Below, in pieces: positions 22,637-25,180 of a stretch of DNA of 25,180 nt. The position numbers and the translations under genes are program-made. The first letter of the stretch is position 1; every line of letters starts with the position of its first letter. The notes beneath the pieces are model-generated. The model was not told the DNA's origin. It saw only the letters and a list, made by a program, of their open reading frames with translations, and did no database searches. Origin of the DNA: an uncultured Mycoplasmatota bacterium (GTDB lineage: Bacteria; Bacillota_I; Bacilli_A; RF39; UBA660); assembly GCA_900546275.1 (NCBI GenBank), contig URCH01000014.1, positions 1 through 25,180 of the forward strand. The letters are read 5' to 3'.

Positions 22637-23395
22637 ATGGAAAATAACTTTAACGAATTAAGCGAAATGTTCAAAAAAAGAAATGAAGAATTAGAAAAAG
22701 AAGAATTAAGAAAAAGAGAAGAGGAATACAGAAAAAATTTGAATTTTAGTCAATCAGTTCAACCTAAACTTTATGGTGTTGGAACACCTTTAGAATCAGC
22801 TATGCCTACTACTTTAAATAAAGAATATGAAACAATAAAAGCACAAAGTGTTTCAAAACCTCCAGTTTCTGTTAAAAGAAGTAAGGTTGACACAAAAAAA
22901 ATAGTAGCTAATGTAGCACTTGGTACAATGGTAGCAGGAATGATATCAGTATTTCCAGTAGCTAAAGCTATCGAACAAGCTAAAATAAATAACGAAATAA
23001 GTGGCATAGAACAGGTATTAGATAGTAAGTATCCAGATTTAAGAAGTGAAGTATCAAAAGAACTTGCAAAAGATTCTTACTATATATTAAACGCTAAAAA
23101 TAATTCTAATGATGAACAAGCAACTTTTGAAATATATAAGGCATATAGAATGTCTCAAAATAACATAGATGAAGTTTTTGGAACAGTATATGAAATATCT
23201 AACAATGAAGAAAAATATGACTTTGTTCCTGAACAAGGCTATAATATCGATTTTAAATATGATAATTTTGATGCATATTTAATAGGACAAGGTTATGTAG
23301 ATGAAAATGGAAAACCATTATATAATTTATATGACCAAATGACACAACAAAAACAAAGAAGTGAAATAGAAAATAATTTAAATAAGACAAGATAA
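22637..23395 (+). CDS. Unknown single-pass membrane protein, paralog of the gene at 23727
   Basis: The 252-residue protein has a charged N-terminal helix (residues 5-35, many Lys/Glu), a Pro/Ser-rich linker and a basic stretch. One membrane segment follows (about residues 91-110, KIVANVALGTMVAGMISVFP). The outer or C-terminal domain of about 140 residues starts with IEQVLDSKYPDL. That domain shares with the protein at 23727 a pattern of EQV-x-x-x-x-YP-[DE]-L, YYILNAK/YKILNSK, a Q-N-N-I-D-E-V helix and FDAYLIGQGY/FVSYLIANGF. The ATG at 22637 follows AGGATGTG; the GTG at 22628 is inside that region. It has its own consensus promoter, about 25 bases upstream. Function and family are unknown. Confidence 0.75.
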   Translation: MENNFNELSEMFKKRNEELEKEELRKREEEYRKNLNFSQSVQPKLYGVGTPLESAMPTTLNKEYETIKAQSVSKPPVSVKRSKVDTKKIVANVALGTMVAGMISVFPVAKAIEQAKINNEISGIEQVLDSKYPDLRSEVSKELAKDSYYILNAKNNSNDEQATFEIYKAYRMSQNNIDEVFGTVYEISNNEEKYDFVPEQGYNIDFKYDNFDAYLIGQGYVDENGKPLYNLYDQMTQQKQRSEIENNLNKTR

Positions 23396-23408
23396 GAGGG
23401 AATTTAAT

Positions 23409-23633
23409 ATGGAAAGTGTTATACTAGAAAATAATAAAGAATACTTGATACTTAATGAAATTAAAAATGGTAGTGATAAGTATATATATTTAGTTAATAC
23501 AGAAGATCCAAAAGATTTTTGTATTAGAAAATCACTTGTAAACAGTGAAAAAGAAGTTTTAATTGGATTAAAAAATGAAGAAGAATTTAGAAAAGCTTTA
23601 TTATTATTTAATAAGAATTTAAAAAAAGATTAA
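23409..23633 (+). CDS. Small DUF1292-like protein
   Basis: The 74-residue soluble protein consists of strands (VILENNKEYLILNEIKNGSDKYIYLVN) and a C-terminal helix (NEEEFRKALLLFNKNL). This resembles small DUF1292/YrzB proteins, usually beta-hairpin proteins of unknown role. It starts 13 bases after the previous gene, with GAGGGAA as ribosome site. It is probably transcribed from the 22582 promoter and ends at the terminator at 23613. It lies between two paralogous membrane protein genes, so it may act with them. Confidence 0.65.
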   Translation: MESVILENNKEYLILNEIKNGSDKYIYLVNTEDPKDFCIRKSLVNSEKEVLIGLKNEEEFRKALLLFNKNLKKD

Positions 23634-23645
23634 ATTCTTTTTTTT
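23613..23645 (+). terminator. Intrinsic terminator overlapping the DUF1292-like stop codon
   Basis: AAGAATTTAA (23613-23622) pairs perfectly with TTAAATTCTT (23630-23639) and is followed by a T-run. The stem covers the last codons of the gene. Confidence 0.75.
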
Positions 23646-23647
23646 GT

Positions 23648-23676
23648 TTGACAACACTATTTCATAATGATATAAT
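23648..23676 (+). promoter_or_regulatory. Perfect sigma-A promoter for the second paralog
   Basis: TTGACA (23648-23653), 17-base spacer and TATAAT (23671-23676) match the consensus exactly. It starts right after the preceding terminator T-run. Confidence 0.85.
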
Positions 23677-23726
23677 TTATACTCAAGAAATAAGTTTTAT
23701 AATTAAGTTAGTTAGTGGGGGATACA

Positions 23727-24413
23727 ATGAAAAATAACGATGAATTATCAAAAAGATTTGAAGATATAAGAAAGATATTAGATATAAGAAATTTAAATGA
23801 ATATCAAAATAAATGCATAGAAAATAGTGTTGGAACGGAAAAACAAATAGAAGTTAAAAGAAAAAAAATTAATAAAAAATCATTAAAAAAATTTAAGTTA
23901 TCTGATTTTATTTGCTGTTCCATTCTTGCGCTAAGTTTAGTGTCTGGTACAATATTACTTGTTAAAACTGATAGTGATATAAAAAAAGACTATGAAAATA
24001 AAATAGATGCAGTAGAACAAGTTACAGAAAAACAATATCCTGAATTAAAAAACGGAAGTACAGAAAAGATTACTCTTGAAGCATATAAAATATTAAATTC
24101 TAAAGATGAAAATGACTTAGAAATAAGAATTTATGAATCATATTTAGAACTACAAAAAAATATTGAAGATGTAAATAAAGCTGTGTTTGTTGCGCATCAG
24201 ATATCAAATGAAGAAAACATTTATGGTTCAGAAAATTATATAAAAGTAAAATATCCTACATTTGTTTCATACTTAATTGCAAATGGATTTTATGAAAATA
24301 CAAACGATGGAATCAAACTTTATATAGAAGCATATGAAAAACGTATGGAACTAATAATGAACGAAAAGGATGAAGATAGAAATTATCAACTAAAACATTC
24401 AGTTTGGAGATAA
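23727..24413 (+). CDS. Unknown single-pass membrane protein, paralog of the gene at 22637
   Basis: The 228-residue protein has a short charged N-terminus, a strongly basic segment (KRKKINKKSLKKFKL) and one membrane helix (about residues 67-86, FICCSILALSLVSGTILLV). The C-terminal domain aligns with the gene at 22637: VEQVTEKQYPEL, AYKILNSK, LELQKNIEDV and FVSYLIANGF. The basic cluster before the helix puts the C-terminal domain outside the cell by the positive-inside rule. The ATG at 23727 follows GTGGGGGAT; the GTG at 23715 lies in that site. Transcription starts from a perfect promoter at 23648. No known family is recognised. Confidence 0.75.
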   Translation: MKNNDELSKRFEDIRKILDIRNLNEYQNKCIENSVGTEKQIEVKRKKINKKSLKKFKLSDFICCSILALSLVSGTILLVKTDSDIKKDYENKIDAVEQVTEKQYPELKNGSTEKITLEAYKILNSKDENDLEIRIYESYLELQKNIEDVNKAVFVAHQISNEENIYGSENYIKVKYPTFVSYLIANGFYENTNDGIKLYIEAYEKRMELIMNEKDEDRNYQLKHSVWR

Positions 24414-24429
24414 AATTTATCTTTTTTTT
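24408..24429 (+). terminator. Short terminator at the end of the second paralog
   Basis: AGATAAA and TTTATCT (24408-24422) form a small AT hairpin that includes the TAA stop, followed by eight Ts. Confidence 0.45.
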
Positions 24430-24430
24430 G

Positions 24431-24439
24431 TGGTATAAT
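24431..24439 (+). promoter_or_regulatory. Extended -10 promoter for the recD2-like gene
   Basis: TGGTATAAT is an extended -10 element directly after the terminator T-run. The RNA would start about ten bases before the ATG at 24456, leaving a very short leader that contains only GGTGA. Confidence 0.5.
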
Positions 24440-24455
24440 TATAATGGTGAATTTC

Positions 24456-25180
24456 ATGGAAACATATATAAAAGGTAATTATAAAAGAAGCATATATACA
24501 TCAGACAATGGCTTTGTAATAGGAATATTTAAAATAAAAGAAACAAATGAGGAAAACTTAAAAGAATTTATAAATAAAACAATTACATTTACAGGACAAT
24601 TTGCTGAACTTAATGTAGATGATACATACTTTTTTTATGGTGAAATGGTAGAACATCAAAAATATGGTTTACAATTTAAAGTAAATGAATATGAAAGAGT
24701 AAAACCTAGCGATAAAGACGGTATAATTGAGTTTCTTTCAAGTGATTTATTTAATGGAATAGGTGAAAAAATAGCTACACAAATTGTAGAAACATTGGGA
24801 GAAAATGCATTAGATAAAATACTAGAAGAAAAATCAAATTTATATTTAGTACCTAAATTATCTTCAAAAAAAATAGATATAATCTATAATACTTTAACTA
24901 AATATGAAGAAAGTCATAAAACAATAGTATATTTAACAGAACTAGGTTTTAATATGAAAGATTCTTTAAATATATATAATTTTTATAAATCAAATACAAT
25001 AATACAAATAGAGAGTAACATATTTAAAATCATAGATGACATAGAAGAAATTTCATTTACAAAAATCGATGAAATAAGTAAAAAATTAAATTATAAAGAA
25101 AATGATATAAATAGAATTAAATCTTGTATATTATATGTTATGAAAAGTCTTATATATAAAAATGGAGATACATATTTAAA
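24456..25180 (+). CDS. recD2: RecD2-type SF1B helicase, N-terminal part (runs off the window)
   Basis: The frame stays open from ATG 24456 to the window edge, giving 241 residues. The start, METYIKGNYKRSIYTSDNGFVIGIFKIK, and the OB-like region with ITFTGQFAELNVDDTYFFYGEMVEHQKYGLQFKV match the N-terminal domain of Firmicutes RecD2. The segment FLSSDLFNGIGEKIATQIVETLGENALDKI is its helix-hairpin-helix. The helicase motor domains lie outside the window. RecD2 acts in DNA repair and replication-fork maintenance without RecBC. ATG 24444 is also in frame, but it lies too close to the -10 box; GGTGA supports 24456. Confidence 0.85.
   Translation, partial: METYIKGNYKRSIYTSDNGFVIGIFKIKETNEENLKEFINKTITFTGQFAELNVDDTYFFYGEMVEHQKYGLQFKVNEYERVKPSDKDGIIEFLSSDLFNGIGEKIATQIVETLGENALDKILEEKSNLYLVPKLSSKKIDIIYNTLTKYEESHKTIVYLTELGFNMKDSLNIYNFYKSNTIIQIESNIFKIIDDIEEISFTKIDEISKKLNYKENDINRIKSCILYVMKSLIYKNGDTYL

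Noticed and set aside
1..25180. TGA read as tryptophan (mollicute code)
   Set aside because: Tryptophan is TGG in all main genes and TGA ends several of them, for example at 4692-4694 and 13516-13518.
1..25180. tRNA, rRNA or CRISPR array
   Set aside because: No cloverleaf with a conserved T-arm, no rRNA-like GC-rich block and no regularly spaced direct repeats were seen. A tRNA scan would be needed to exclude tRNAs fully.

Overview
The window is very AT-rich DNA using the standard bacterial code: TGA is a stop and Trp is TGG. Shine-Dalgarno sequences are purine-rich and several promoters are exact sigma-A consensus matches. Gene content (mraY/ftsW, lspA-rluD, a YqgP-type rhomboid, mtaB, recD2, GFTLIE-type prepilins) points to a walled, low-GC Bacillota, probably an uncultivated gut lineage. 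The exact taxon cannot be read from the sequence.

Region 1 (1 to about 11654) is the right part of an integrated mobile element whose left end lies outside the window. It begins with a drug-resistance operon: a VOC/glyoxalase-fold protein, a PadR-type repressor and a Tet(44)-like ribosomal protection protein. The operon promoter carries a perfect 9-bp inverted repeat, a probable PadR operator. Next come a UmuC-like Y-family polymerase with its YolD-like partner behind a LexA-box-like site, a small membrane protein, a DUF3267 zincin-like membrane protein, an orphan beta-class DNA methyltransferase, an unknown acidic protein, a VirD4/TraG coupling protein, a small SHOCT-like protein and a large serine recombinase. 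The coupling protein implies transfer by conjugation or mobilisation; no relaxase or other secretion gene is in the window.

Region 2 (about 11655 to 14606) is chromosomal cell-wall DNA. The recombinase gene runs directly into the 3' part of a class B penicillin-binding protein gene with a PASTA domain. The first residues of clear homology are N-P-G-F-V, so the element appears to have integrated inside the catalytic SxN motif. The SxxK active site is absent from this part of the gene. mraY and ftsW follow. The recombinase frame crosses the junction, so its C-terminal tail is chromosome-encoded in the integrated state.

Region 3 (14607 to 25180) is ordinary chromosome. A HerA/YjgR-type ATPase on the minus strand is divergent from a prepilin-like gene. 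A compact operon follows: lspA, rluD-type pseudouridine synthase, rhomboid protease, second prepilin-like gene, rsmE, a single-pass acidic membrane protein and mtaB. After it lie two paralogous unknown membrane proteins flanking a small DUF1292-like gene, then the start of recD2. Several gene ends here have an intrinsic terminator abutting or overlapping the next promoter.

The most interesting points are the integration inside a conserved catalytic motif of a wall-synthesis gene, the palindromic structure beside that junction, the PadR-controlled resistance operon and the uncharacterised paralog cluster.
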